Notes: generated by a model not told the origin, from the sequence alone. A stretch of 64,000 bases of DNA from Solirubrobacteraceae bacterium (GCA_017882445.1 JADGPK010000001.1:105130-169129), one strand, 5' to 3'. Positions 1 to 8,831 are shown, counted from the stretch's first letter. Program-made: numbers and translations.

Positions 1-12
1 CTCGAGCTGGAC

Positions 13-1134
13 TCAGGCGAAGAGATGGTCGGCTATCCCTGCCAGGCCGAGGAGATCCTGGACCTCTTCATCTAGGTGCGGGACGAGGATCGGCTCCCGC
101 TCGCTCAGCGATCTCGACAGCCGATCGATCGTTTCCCGATCGCGTCGCGCGAGCACGTCGAAGTCGGCGAGGTTGCTCGCCACCTTCGCCGCCAGCGCCG
201 CGCCCAGCTCGCCCTCGAGCAGCTGAGCGACCTCCTGCACTGAGCGTCCCCGCAGTCCCTCTCGATTGACGCGGTTGACGATCAGCTCGCCTCCTGCCAT
301 GCCTGCCGCCGCGAGCTGCTCGGCGAGGAACACGGCCTCCCTCGCCGGCTCGAGCTCCGGTGAGGTGACGATCAGGAAGGCCGTGTGCGGGGAGCGCAGC
401 AGCGCCGCAACACCCCGCGTACGCTCTCCGAAGCCGTCGAGCACGCCCGTCAGGGAGCGGAAGAAGCGCGACAGCTCGCCGAGCATGTCCACGCCGGTTA
501 TGCGCGCGAAGATCGCAAAGATCAGCGCGGTGCCGCGGCCGAACAGGCGCGCGGTGAGCCCCCCGGGCGCGAGGAACACCTGCAGTGCGCGCCCGTCGAG
601 GAACCCCAGCAGGCGGTTGGGGGCGTTCAGGAAGTCCAGCGCGTTGCGCGAAGGGGGCGTGTCGAGCACGATCACATCGAAGTCGTGCTCCTCGTAGAGC
701 TCATACAGCTTCGCGATCGCGCTCAGCTCGTGGGATCCGGCGACCGCTGTCGAGAGCTCGGTGTAGACCGGGTTGGCGAGGATCTCCTCGCGCGCGCGCT
801 CGTCGGGCGCCAGGCGGGTGACGATCTCGTCGAAGGTCCGCTTGGCGTCGAGCATCATCGCCCACAGCTCGCCCTCGATCTCAACGCCCTGTGCGGCGAG
901 CCTCGCCGAGTCGATCCGGTGGGGCTCCCCGGAGAGCTCCTCCAGGCCGAGGGCCGACGCAAGGCGCTTGGCCGGGTCGATCGTGACCACCGCGACCTTC
1001 TGTCCGCGCGCCGCGAGACCCAGAGCCAGCGCCGCCGAGGTGGTCGTCTTGCCCACTCCACCGGCCCCCACGCAGACGAGCACCCGCTTGCCCCTCAGCC
1101 GTCCCCGCAGTCCGTGCTCGGATTTCGCGCCCAT
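13..1134 (-). CDS. ArsA/GET3-family ATPase
   Basis: Cytosolic P-loop ATPase of the ArsA/GET3 (SIMIBI) family, 373 aa. The N-terminus carries a deviant Walker A, GAGGVGKTTTSA (about residues 23-34), followed by the VAVVTIDPAKRLASALG block typical of the family; VIVLDTPPS is the Walker B region. Actinobacteria usually carry ArsA-like proteins without arsenite pump genes, and no arsB or arsenic gene lies here, so arsenite transport is unlikely. A role in membrane-protein targeting or envelope biology is only an inference. It is transcribed away from the ParA-like gene across a gap of about 90 bp. The start is the ATG at the 1134 end. Partner genes to its right in its own direction lie outside the window. 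Confidence 0.9.
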   Translation of the reverse strand: MGAKSEHGLRGRLRGKRVLVCVGAGGVGKTTTSAALALGLAARGQKVAVVTIDPAKRLASALGLEELSGEPHRIDSARLAAQGVEIEGELWAMMLDAKRTFDEIVTRLAPDERAREEILANPVYTELSTAVAGSHELSAIAKLYELYEEHDFDVIVLDTPPSRNALDFLNAPNRLLGFLDGRALQVFLAPGGLTARLFGRGTALIFAIFARITGVDMLGELSRFFRSLTGVLDGFGERTRGVAALLRSPHTAFLIVTSPELEPAREAVFLAEQLAAAGMAGGELIVNRVNREGLRGRSVQEVAQLLEGELGAALAAKVASNLADFDVLARRDRETIDRLSRSLSEREPILVPHLDEEVQDLLGLAGIADHLFA

Positions 1135-1223
1135 GTCGGGATCGTAGTTCCCGTGCAGGAATCGTCCCCTGCTATGCGAATACCCACCGGACGGCTTTCC
1201 AGCAATCGAGTATCGGAGCCCCT

Positions 1224-1991
1224 GTGGACGGAAAGGCCAAGGTCATCGCATTCGCCAACCAGAAGGGCGGCGTGGCGAAGACGACAACCACGCTCAACCT
1301 CGCCGCTGCTTTTGCGGAGGAGGGCCACCGCGTGCTCTGCGTGGACATGGACCCGCAGGGCAACCTGACGATGTCCCAGGGAATCGACCCGGACACGCTC
1401 GAGAAATCGATGTACGACGTTCTCGTGCACAAGGTGTCGATCCGCGAAGTGATCCGCAAGCGCGAGATCGACATCGCATGCGCTTCGATCGATCTCGCCG
1501 GCGCTGAGATCGCGATGTCGACGATGATCGGCCGCGAGCGCTCGCTGCAGAAGGCTTTGGAACCGATTCTCGACGACTACGACTTCATCTGCATCGACAC
1601 GCCGCCGAGCCTGGGCCTGCTGACGATCAACGCGCTGACGGCCGCCGACAAGGTGATCGTCCCCGTGCAGTGCGAGTATCTGTCCATGCGTGGGCTCATC
1701 CAGCTGCAGAACACGCTCGCGATGATCCGCGAGAACCTCAATCCGGGCGTCGACATCGAGGGTATCCTTCCGACGTTGGTGGATTCGCGCACGATCCACG
1801 CCAAGGAGGCGATCGAGATCCTCGAGGAAAACTTCGGCGACCGCGTGTTCGCCTCGCGCATCCGCAAGACGGTCCGTTTCGCAGAGGCGCCGGTGAAGGG
1901 GATGTCGGTCCTCAAGTACGAGCCCGACGGAGTCGCGGCGCAGTCCTATCGGCAACTCGCGCAGGAGGTTCTCACCAATGGCCAACGCTAA
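1224..1991 (+). CDS. ParA/Soj-like ATPase
   Basis: ParA/MinD-superfamily ATPase of 255 aa. The N-terminus reads IAFANQKGGVAKTTTTLNLA, a deviant Walker A with the signature first lysine, and CIDTPPSLGLLT is the Walker B stretch. The length fits chromosomal ParA (Soj). No parB follows. Instead the next gene is ftsZ, whose ATG lies inside the last codons of this gene (14-nt overlap), so the two are probably translationally coupled. The GTG start was chosen because it begins right before the conserved KVIAFANQKGG block. The job could be positioning of the divisome, as for MinD-like proteins, or chromosome segregation; coupling to ftsZ favours the former, as inference. Confidence 0.9.
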   Translation: MDGKAKVIAFANQKGGVAKTTTTLNLAAAFAEEGHRVLCVDMDPQGNLTMSQGIDPDTLEKSMYDVLVHKVSIREVIRKREIDIACASIDLAGAEIAMSTMIGRERSLQKALEPILDDYDFICIDTPPSLGLLTINALTAADKVIVPVQCEYLSMRGLIQLQNTLAMIRENLNPGVDIEGILPTLVDSRTIHAKEAIEILEENFGDRVFASRIRKTVRFAEAPVKGMSVLKYEPDGVAAQSYRQLAQEVLTNGQR

Positions 1992-3429
1992 GCGCGCGAG
2001 CATGCGCGAAGGGCCTCTCGCCGCCCTCTTCCGCAAGACCGAAGGGGTCGAGGACCAGGGAGCCGACGCGCAATCCACGCAAGAGGGCGGGCCGTCGCCT
2101 GCCAGCGAGGCGCCCCAGGCGCCTCCGGCCGTCCATCCGCGTGAGAGCGGGCTACCCCATCCGGCCCTGGGCCCATCGTCGCAGTCTCCCCAGGAGGAGG
2201 GGCGCGTGCCATCCCCGCAGGAGCGTCTGCGTCATGCATTCTCCTCGGAGATACCCGAGAACGTCCTCGAACGGATGCCAACGCGTCCTGCGCTCGACGA
2301 CTATACGCGTGGGCGTCGGGTTCACGCGAGTGCGCCTGAAACGGTCGGAAAGCCGATCATCCGCGTGGTGGGCGTCGGTGGAGCCGGCGTCAACGCGGTC
2401 AACCGCATGGTCGAGGCCGAGGTCGAGGGCATCGAGTTCCTGGCCGTCAACACAGACCTGCAGTCGCTGCAGCAGTCCACGGCCGACATCACGCTGCACA
2501 TCGGCGCGGAGCTGACCAGGGGCCTGGGCTCCGGCTCGGACGCCAACATCGGCCGGCGCGCGGCGATGGAGGATTACGACCGCATGAAGGCGCTGTTGAA
2601 GGGCTCGGACATGGTCTTCATCGCCGCCGGTGCGGGCGGCGGCACCGGGACCGGCGCCGCGCCGATAGTCGCCCGCATCTCTCGTGAGATCGGCGCATTG
2701 ACCGTGGCGATCGTAACCAAGCCCTTCGGCTTTGAGGGCTCGCGCCGGCGCGAGCAGGCCGAGGACGGCGTGGGCGCCCTGGCCGCCGAGGTCGACACGC
2801 TGATCGTGGTTCCCAACGACCGCCTGCTCGGCGTGCTGGACAAGCAGACAGCGATGGTCGAGGCCTTCCGCGTGGCCGATGACGTCCTGCGCCAGGGCGT
2901 GCAGGGGATCTCGGACCTCGTGACTCTCCCCGGCCTGATCAACCTCGATTTCGCCGACGTACGGACGATCATGAGCGACGCCGGCAGCGCGCTGCTCGGC
3001 ATCGGCATGGGCGTCGGCGAGAACCGGGCGACCGAGGCAGCCATACAGGCCGTCTCATCGCCTCTGCTAGAAACGTCGATGGAGGGCGCGCGATCGATCC
3101 TCCTGTCGATCACCGGCGGGACCAACCTGTCGCTATGGGAGGTCAACGAGGCTGCCAAGTCCGTCTCGGAGGCCGCCCACCCGGATGCCAACATCATCTT
3201 CGGGGCGATGGTCGACCAGACGCTCGACGACCAGGTGTGGGTCACGGTCGTGGCCACCGGCTACGGCGACGAGGGCAGGCGCAAGAGTGTCAGCCGTCTC
3301 AGAGAGCCAGCAGCGGCCGGCGAGGTGCGGGTCCAGCGTGCCGGGACGCCGCGCCCGGCCCGAGAGTCGCGTCGCGGCGGCCTTGCGGTGGATGAACTCG
3401 ACGTGCCCGAGTTCATTCCCAACCTGTGA
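1978..3429 (+). CDS. ftsZ: cell division GTPase FtsZ with N-terminal extension
   Basis: Tubulin-like GTPase that forms the Z ring. The GTPase core starts only at about residue 123 (IIRVVGVGGAGVNAVNRM). The tubulin signature GGGTGTGAAP, the PNDRLL stretch and the T7 loop NLDFADVRTIM are all intact, so it should be active. The C-terminal peptide LDVPEFIPNL resembles the actinobacterial FtsZ tail that binds SepF or other partners. What is odd is an N-terminal extension of about 120 aa, rich in Pro, Ser and Glu, that opens with a short hydrophobic motif (GPLAALFRKT). An internal ATG at 2002 is an alternative start but would not remove the extension. The gene overlaps the parA-like gene and is not next to murein genes. 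Confidence 0.93.
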   Translation: MANAKRASMREGPLAALFRKTEGVEDQGADAQSTQEGGPSPASEAPQAPPAVHPRESGLPHPALGPSSQSPQEEGRVPSPQERLRHAFSSEIPENVLERMPTRPALDDYTRGRRVHASAPETVGKPIIRVVGVGGAGVNAVNRMVEAEVEGIEFLAVNTDLQSLQQSTADITLHIGAELTRGLGSGSDANIGRRAAMEDYDRMKALLKGSDMVFIAAGAGGGTGTGAAPIVARISREIGALTVAIVTKPFGFEGSRRREQAEDGVGALAAEVDTLIVVPNDRLLGVLDKQTAMVEAFRVADDVLRQGVQGISDLVTLPGLINLDFADVRTIMSDAGSALLGIGMGVGENRATEAAIQAVSSPLLETSMEGARSILLSITGGTNLSLWEVNEAAKSVSEAAHPDANIIFGAMVDQTLDDQVWVTVVATGYGDEGRRKSVSRLREPAAAGEVRVQRAGTPRPARESRRGGLAVDELDVPEFIPNL

Positions 3430-3626
3430 GGGTGCGCCGGCCGGCGCGGCGCGGCTCACACGCGTCGGTATAGGCCGATCAGCCGATCGGGGATCCGGCG
3501 GCCGATCCTGGTGGGAGGCAGCTCGACGACGGCCTCCTCGCCCGGCCCGGCTGCAAACGCTTGCAACGTCCACCGCCACGGCTCTGCACTCCGCACGGGT
3601 GGGGTCGTCTGTGGTATCGCTCAGCA

Positions 3627-5099
3627 ATGGGAGATGCCGAGAAGGGAGTGGTAGCGGCCGGGCATCCGCTGACCGCCCAGGCCGGCGCGAGGGTGCTCAG
3701 GGAAGGAGGCAACGCCGTCGACGCCGCCGTTGCGGCGATGCTCATGTCGTTCGTCACCGAGCCGCTGCTGACCGGGCTCGGGGCCGGTGGGTACATGCTC
3801 GTGGCGGGCGGCGGGATGAGGCCCACGCTGCTCGACTTCTTCGTGCAGGCGCCCAGTCGCAGCAACGACGGCACGGAGGCGGAGCTGCATGCGATCGACG
3901 TGTCCTTCGGAGACGCCGCCCAGAAGTTTCACATCGGCCCGGCCTCCTGTGGGGTGTACGGCACGCCCGCGGGCGTGTGCGAGGCGGTCGGCAGATGGGG
4001 CACGGTGCCCCTCGAGCACCTGGCCGCGCCGGCCGCCAGGCTCGCACGGGATGGGGTCGTGCTCAACGCCGGCCAGGCGTACGTCGCAAAGATCCTCGCC
4101 GACCTGTTGACCTCCACGCCCGAGTGCGCGGCCCTGTGGGCGCCCGACGGTCACATCCTGGTGGAGGGCGAGATGCTCCGCAACCCCGAGCTCGGCGACG
4201 CGCTGACGCGTCTGGCGCGGGATGGCGCAGAGCCGTTCTACCGGGGCGACATAGCGAGGGAGGTCCGCGACTGGTTGCTGGCCCGAGGCGGATCGCTGAG
4301 CGGCGAGGACCTCGAGGGCTATCGCGCGGTCGAGCGCGAGCCGGTCAAGATGGCCTATCGCGGTCGCGAGATCCTCACCAACCCGCCGCCCTCGGCAGGT
4401 GGAACGCTTCTCGCCTATGCGCTTGCGCTGCTGGATCGTGGTCCCGCGCCGCCGACCCTGCGGGGCGTGGTCGCGGCGATGACCGCGGCGCAGTCCGAGC
4501 GCACGCCGGAGTTCGTCGAAGGCCTCGACCAGCCTGGCTTCCTGGAGCGATTCCTGGCGACCCGCCTGGGCTCGACAACGCACATCTCCGTGATCGACGC
4601 TGAGGGCCGTGGGTGCAGCGTGACCACCACCAACGGTGAGGGCTCCGGGGTGGTGGTGCCGGGCACGGGGATGCACATCAACAACGTGATGGGCGAGGAG
4701 GATCTCAACCCGCTGGGCTTCCACCTCCACCCTGCGGGACGGCGCATGCCCAGCATGATGGCCCCTTCGATGGTGATGCGCGAGGGCGAGGTCGAGCTGG
4801 TGCTGGGGAGCGCCGGCTCCAACCGCATCCGCTCGGCGCTGCTGCAGATGATCGTCGCGGTGGTCGACCGCGACATGCCGGCGCGGGAGGCCGTCGACTC
4901 CCCGCGTGTGCACGTCGAGGACGGCGTCATCTTCGCCGAGCCGGGGATCGACATTGAGGGGCTGGACCCGGAGCTGCGCGTGGTGCGCTTCGGGGCGCTG
5001 AACCTGTTCTTCGGCGGGGTCCAGGCCGCGCTTCGGCGCGGGGAGATCCTGAGCGGCGCGGGAGACCCGCGTCGAGGCGGCGTCGCGGTGACACTCTGA
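3627..5099 (+). CDS. gamma-glutamyltransferase family protein
   Basis: Ntn-hydrolase of the gamma-glutamyltranspeptidase family (490 aa from this start), which cleaves or transfers gamma-glutamyl groups such as those of glutathione analogues. Family blocks are present: GGNAVDAAVAA near the N-terminus, GLGAGGYMLV, and the autoprocessing site TTHISVID, where the second Thr would become the N-terminal nucleophile of the small subunit. No signal peptide is visible, unlike secreted GGTs, so it may act in the cytosol or be a specialised amidohydrolase of the same fold. The ATG at 3627 was preferred over the upstream GTG/ATG ORF start because the conserved region begins right after it and a TATCGC box lies 6 nt before it. 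Confidence 0.85.
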   Translation: MGDAEKGVVAAGHPLTAQAGARVLREGGNAVDAAVAAMLMSFVTEPLLTGLGAGGYMLVAGGGMRPTLLDFFVQAPSRSNDGTEAELHAIDVSFGDAAQKFHIGPASCGVYGTPAGVCEAVGRWGTVPLEHLAAPAARLARDGVVLNAGQAYVAKILADLLTSTPECAALWAPDGHILVEGEMLRNPELGDALTRLARDGAEPFYRGDIAREVRDWLLARGGSLSGEDLEGYRAVEREPVKMAYRGREILTNPPPSAGGTLLAYALALLDRGPAPPTLRGVVAAMTAAQSERTPEFVEGLDQPGFLERFLATRLGSTTHISVIDAEGRGCSVTTTNGEGSGVVVPGTGMHINNVMGEEDLNPLGFHLHPAGRRMPSMMAPSMVMREGEVELVLGSAGSNRIRSALLQMIVAVVDRDMPAREAVDSPRVHVEDGVIFAEPGIDIEGLDPELRVVRFGALNLFFGGVQAALRRGEILSGAGDPRRGGVAVTL

Positions 5100-5509
5100 G
5101 ACCCTGTGCCTCACTCTGCGCGCTGACCGTCGTCGTGGCGCTCGGCGCCTGCACGGGCGTGAAAGCCGCCGACCTGTTCATCGTCTATCGCAGCGGCTCC
5201 ACCCCGCACGCGCGCCTGACGATGCTCGTCAACGAAGAAGGCGATGTGCACTGCAACGGTGGGCCGACGCTGAAGCTGAGCGACTCGCAGCTCGTGCGGG
5301 CACGGGCCATCCAGGAAGAACTCCACGACGCCGCCACCAACCACCTGTCATTGGCGCCTGGGGCCGGATCGGTGCTCAGCTACTACGTCCGCGAGGAGAA
5401 CGGGAACGTCCGCTTCAGCGACAACTCCGCGGGCCGGCCGCCGGTCCTGCGCCAGCTCCAGCTGTTCGTGCTGCAGACCGCCCAGCAGGTCTGCCATCTC
5501 CCCGAATAG
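5096..5509 (+). CDS. small lipoprotein, unknown function
   Basis: I do not recognise the mature domain. The ORF track starts at GTG 5135, which would cut the signal peptide in half. Reading the same frame further upstream gives RPCASLCALTVVVALGACTG, a near-ideal lipoprotein signal peptide with lipobox LGAC. No ATG, GTG or TTG precedes it in frame, but CTG at 5096 overlaps the TGA of the gamma-glutamyltransferase gene (CTGA). I therefore propose a CTG start and translational coupling, giving 137 aa. The mature part has two more cysteines and a mixed hydrophobic pattern. Coupling suggests a link with the upstream gene, which is inference. The start is uncertain; the coding frame is fairly sure. 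Confidence 0.65.
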   Translation: MRPCASLCALTVVVALGACTGVKAADLFIVYRSGSTPHARLTMLVNEEGDVHCNGGPTLKLSDSQLVRARAIQEELHDAATNHLSLAPGAGSVLSYYVREENGNVRFSDNSAGRPPVLRQLQLFVLQTAQQVCHLPE

Positions 5510-5525
5510 CTCCTCGCCCTTCGGC

Positions 5526-6440
5526 CTACTCGCCCGCCCTGGGCTTGTGTGCGGCGAGCAGCAGGTTGTAGAAGATCGCAGCCGGCAGTCGCGACTCCAG
5601 CAGCCTGCGGTCGAGCTCCTGGAGCATCAGGTAGCCACGGTAGGCGTACAGGCGCCACGCCCACGGCACCTCCTCGGGGTCCGCGGTCGCCTCCAGCGTG
5701 CGGTTCGTCCAGCCGAACCAGTTGGCCAGCAGCTCCTCGCCGCTGACGCGCACGTCCTGGAAGCCCGCGCCGCGGGCGATCCGGGCGAGTTCGCCCGGGG
5801 CGAAGGCGTGGACGTCCACAACACGCTCGAGCGCTGCGTCAGACTCCTCGCCGTCGGCGGTGGGCGCGCGTCCCGCGCCCAGGGCGCGGCGCCAGAGCGG
5901 GGCGATCGTGGTCGCGAAGCGCTTTGGGACGCTGGCCAGGCGATCGCCGTATCGCGACGGCTCGCCCGCGAACACCAGCGTGCCGCCCGGTGCGAGCACG
6001 CGCCTGAACTCGGCGAATGCGCGGGGGAGATCGGGGATGTGGTGCAGGACGGCGTGGCCCAGCACGAGATCGAAGCTGGCGTCCGCAAAGGGCAGGCGCT
6101 CGGCGTCGGCCGGCTCGGTGCGCACTCCGAGCCCGAGGCGCCGTGCGTTGCTCTGAAGAGTTTCGAGCATGCCCGCAGAGATGTCGCTGCAGGTGGCCTC
6201 CCCGATCAGTCCGGCGCGCAGAAGGTTCAGCGTGAAGTAGCCCGTCCCCGAGCCGATCTCCAGCGAGCGCGCGTAGTGGCCGGGCTCGCGCCCGAGCGCC
6301 TTGCTCAGCTTGGCCGTGACCTGGCTCATGCCGAGCTCGCCGAAGTCGATGCCCCACTTGGAGTCGTAGTGCTCAGCCGCCACGTCGTGGTAGCGCGTGT
6401 TGGCCACTCGGATCTCCTCGGCGCTCAGGGCGGGCGGCAC
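5526..6440 (-). CDS. class I SAM-dependent methyltransferase (MGLP-locus type)
   Basis: Class I SAM methyltransferase of 304 aa. Motif I is LEIGSGTGYFTLNL, the post-I acidic region is TCSDISAGM, and LVLGHAVLHHIPD is motif IV. The C-terminal third (WRLYAYRGYLMLQELDRR) is outside the methyltransferase core and reminds me of the Rv3037c-type enzyme in the mycobacterial MGLP locus; that match is from memory. It is divergent from a second methyltransferase and a GH57 enzyme, so methylation of a glucan is the best guess. The substrate is unproven. Confidence 0.85.
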   Translation of the reverse strand: MPPALSAEEIRVANTRYHDVAAEHYDSKWGIDFGELGMSQVTAKLSKALGREPGHYARSLEIGSGTGYFTLNLLRAGLIGEATCSDISAGMLETLQSNARRLGLGVRTEPADAERLPFADASFDLVLGHAVLHHIPDLPRAFAEFRRVLAPGGTLVFAGEPSRYGDRLASVPKRFATTIAPLWRRALGAGRAPTADGEESDAALERVVDVHAFAPGELARIARGAGFQDVRVSGEELLANWFGWTNRTLEATADPEEVPWAWRLYAYRGYLMLQELDRRLLESRLPAAIFYNLLLAAHKPRAGE

Positions 6441-6452
6441 GGGGTGGCACCA

Positions 6453-6458
6453 TATACT
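6453..6458 (+). promoter_or_regulatory. -10 hexamer TATACT
   Basis: A strong -10 sequence in the gap between two divergent methyltransferase genes. It sits 8 nt before GTG 6467, which opens a 17-codon reading frame, so the transcript may begin at or near that codon. No clear -35 is visible. Confidence 0.5.
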
Positions 6459-6466
6459 CGCGCGCC

Positions 6467-6520
6467 GTGCCCGCGCCTTCCAACCCCCGCCTGATCCTGT
6501 CGCGCGAGCGTATCTATTGA
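6467..6520 (+). CDS. possible 17-codon leader peptide
   Basis: A short frame from GTG reading MPAPSNPRLILSRERIY, then TGA at 6518. The stop overlaps the TTG start of the downstream methyltransferase (TTGA). It follows the TATACT box with leaderless spacing. It could be a leader peptide that delivers ribosomes to the methyltransferase start. It could also be chance, or the sign of a frameshift joining it to the downstream gene. Too short for homology evidence. Confidence 0.35.
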   Translation: MPAPSNPRLILSRERIY

Positions 6521-7326
6521 CACCAACCCTGTACCTGCAGCGAGATCAGCCCGAGGGCGTACCCCCGCTGGCGCTCACCGGCGAGCGCACGCTCCCGGAC
6601 GTGCCCGCGGAGAACTATTGGTTTCGCCGCCACCTCGTCGTCTACGAGTGGATCGCCGCGCGGACGGCCGGCATGCGCGTCCTCGACATGGCCTGCGGCG
6701 AGGGCTACGGGACCGATGTGCTCGCGCGCACAGCTCAGAGCGCGGTCGGCGTGGACGCCAACCCGGAGGCCCATGAGCATGCCCGCCTGCGCTACTCGCG
6801 GGCGAACCTCCGCTTCGTGCGCGACATGGTCGGCAGCTTCGCCGAGGAGGCCGACGCGGTGGTGTTCCTCCAGACGATCGAGCACATCGAGGAGCCCGGC
6901 GCGGTGCTCGACCATTTCCGCTCGCTCGTCGCGCGCACGGGCACACAGCCCCGAGGCCCGGGTTCCGCAGTGCCCGGGACGGTCTTCGTCTCCACCCCCA
7001 ACGTGCTCACGCTCGCGCCGAAGGGTGCTTCACGGTCTGGCAACCCGTGGCACGTGCACGAGTACCGCGCCGAGGAGTTCGCGGCGCTTTGCCGCGAGCA
7101 CTTCGCGAGCGTGGAGATCCACGGGCTGTTCCACGCACGCAAACTCCGCGCGCACGAGCTTGCCCTGCGGGCGGGCTGGGATCGCGTGCACCGGCGCCTC
7201 GGCCTGACCAGCCGCTTCTACGACTGGTTCACACCGGCTATCGCCTCCTCCGACTTCACGTTCCGCGCCGCCCACGAGGCGGATCTGGATCTCGCGCTGG
7301 ACTTCGTCGCGGTGTGCCGGTCGTGA
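6517..7326 (+). CDS. SAM methyltransferase, Rv3030-like (MGLP locus type)
   Basis: Class I SAM methyltransferase, 269 aa from TTG. The distinctive N-terminal block LTGERTLPD...ENYWFRRHLVVYEW followed by VLDMACGEGYGTDVLA (motif I) is what I remember of Rv3030, a methyltransferase of mycobacterial MGLP synthesis. The ORF-track start at 6397 lies inside the opposite-strand gene. The TTG start overlaps the stop of a 17-codon frame. The stop overlaps the GTG of the GH57 gene (GTGA), so the two are co-translated. A short Gly/Pro-rich insert (near GTQPRGPGSAVPG) lies before the conserved VSTPNVLTLAPKG. Likely role: O-methylation of a glucan or its precursor. Confidence 0.8.
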   Translation: MTPTLYLQRDQPEGVPPLALTGERTLPDVPAENYWFRRHLVVYEWIAARTAGMRVLDMACGEGYGTDVLARTAQSAVGVDANPEAHEHARLRYSRANLRFVRDMVGSFAEEADAVVFLQTIEHIEEPGAVLDHFRSLVARTGTQPRGPGSAVPGTVFVSTPNVLTLAPKGASRSGNPWHVHEYRAEEFAALCREHFASVEIHGLFHARKLRAHELALRAGWDRVHRRLGLTSRFYDWFTPAIASSDFTFRAAHEADLDLALDFVAVCRS

Positions 7327-8831
7327 GCGCGACCGATCGAAGATCGGCCAGCGACCGCGGCGCGCTGGCGATCGTCCTGCACACACACATGCCCTACGTG
7401 GAGGGCTTCGGGACGTGGCCCTTCGGGGAGGAGTGGCTGTGGGAGGCGATGGCCGGCTGTTACCTGCCGCTGCTCGACCTGCTCGATGACGGCGCACCGC
7501 TCACGCTGTCGCTGACCCCGGTGCTCTGCGATCAGCTGGAAGCCGCCGCGATCGAGGAGCGCTTCACGACATTCGTGCAGGAGATCCGCCGCGTGACCCA
7601 CGAGCAGGACGCGGCCGGGCTGCGAGCCGGCGGGTACGAGACGCTGGCGCGCGAGATCGAGCGCTCATCGTGCGACTACACCGGTGCGCTCGAGAGCCTG
7701 CGGCGGCGGGGCGGCGACCTGCTCTCGTCGCTCGGCCGCCACGCCCAATGGACGTCATCGGCCACCCACGCGATCCTTCCCCTCCTGGCCACCGACGCGG
7801 GTGTGCGTATCCAGGTGCAGATCGGCGTGGACGCTCATCGCCGCCGCTTCGGCGCCGGCTGGCGCGGCGGCTTCTGGTTGCCCGAGTGCGCCTACGCGCC
7901 GTGGCTCGTGCGGGCGCTGAGCGACGCGGGTGTGAGCAGCGTGTGCGTGGAGCTGACCAACCGCTTCGGCCTGGGCGCCAACGAGCATCTGCGCCCGATC
8001 GCCGATGGCTCCGGCGTCCTCTTGGTCCCGATAGATCGCGCCACGATCTCGCTGTTGTGGAGCGACAGCGGCTATCCGGCGAGCGGCGCCTACCGCGACT
8101 ATCACCACCACACCGTCCATCACCACACGCCGTGGAACAACGACGGGCGGGCCTACGACCACGCCGAGGCGCTCGTCCTGGCGCGCGAGCATGCGGCCGA
8201 CTTCGTCTCAAGGACGCTCACTCGTCTGGATGACGCAAACGCCGCGGCGCCTTCTGGGGAGGGCTTGCCGGGGGGTGGGCTCCTCGTCTGCGCGTTCGAC
8301 ACCGAGCTGTTCGGGCACTGGTGGTACGAGGGCCTCGCCTGGCTTCGCGCCGTGGTGGCGGAGTGCTCGGCGCAAGGGCTCGAGCTGCTGCGATTGGACG
8401 ACGCGCTGCAGCGCACGGAGCCCGTTTGCGTAGCCGACATGGACGCCGAGCAGCCCCACGGCACCCCCGATCGGTTGGCGCCGCTCGAGGGCTGGGCGGC
8501 GAGCAGCTGGGGCAAGGACGGCGATCTGTCGACCTGGTCGGGGCCCGCGGTCGCCGAGATGGCCTTCGCCGTGCGCGCCGCAGAGCTCGAGGTGGTGAGG
8601 GCGGGCGCGCACGCGAGCGCCGCTGCGGTGCGGGAGCTGCTCGCGCTGCAGGCCAGCGACTGGCCGTTCATGGTCTCACGCGGCGTTGCCGCCCCCTACG
8701 CGCGTGAGCGCTTCGAGGGTCACCGCCAGGCGCTCGTCGGGGCGCTCGCCGACGGCAGGTCGGCCGGGGTGGGGGGGCTGCGCAACATCGCGCCGCACGC
8801 CGAGCCCGCGTCGCTCCTCGTTCCCCTGTAG
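7323..8831 (+). CDS. GH57 alpha-1,4-glucan branching enzyme
   Basis: Glycoside hydrolase family 57 with the DUF1957-type C-terminal helical domain, 502 aa. Conserved regions in order: HTHMPYVEG (region 1), GFWLPECAY with the catalytic nucleophile Glu (region 3), FDTELFGHWWYEG with the acid/base Asp (region 4), and ASSWG (region 5). This matches branching enzymes that cut and re-join alpha-1,4 glucans in the cytosol; Rv3031 of the mycobacterial MGLP locus is of this type. GTG 7323 overlaps the stop of the preceding methyltransferase. The His-rich DYHHHTVHHHTPWN loop is also typical of the subfamily. An alpha-1,4-glucosyltransferase partner is not present in the window. Confidence 0.9.
   Translation: MSATDRRSASDRGALAIVLHTHMPYVEGFGTWPFGEEWLWEAMAGCYLPLLDLLDDGAPLTLSLTPVLCDQLEAAAIEERFTTFVQEIRRVTHEQDAAGLRAGGYETLAREIERSSCDYTGALESLRRRGGDLLSSLGRHAQWTSSATHAILPLLATDAGVRIQVQIGVDAHRRRFGAGWRGGFWLPECAYAPWLVRALSDAGVSSVCVELTNRFGLGANEHLRPIADGSGVLLVPIDRATISLLWSDSGYPASGAYRDYHHHTVHHHTPWNNDGRAYDHAEALVLAREHAADFVSRTLTRLDDANAAAPSGEGLPGGGLLVCAFDTELFGHWWYEGLAWLRAVVAECSAQGLELLRLDDALQRTEPVCVADMDAEQPHGTPDRLAPLEGWAASSWGKDGDLSTWSGPAVAEMAFAVRAAELEVVRAGAHASAAAVRELLALQASDWPFMVSRGVAAPYARERFEGHRQALVGALADGRSAGVGGLRNIAPHAEPASLLVPL

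Noticed and set aside
13-1134. Arsenite export ATPase
   Set aside because: No arsB, arsR or arsC nearby; ArsA-like proteins are common in actinobacteria without arsenic genes.
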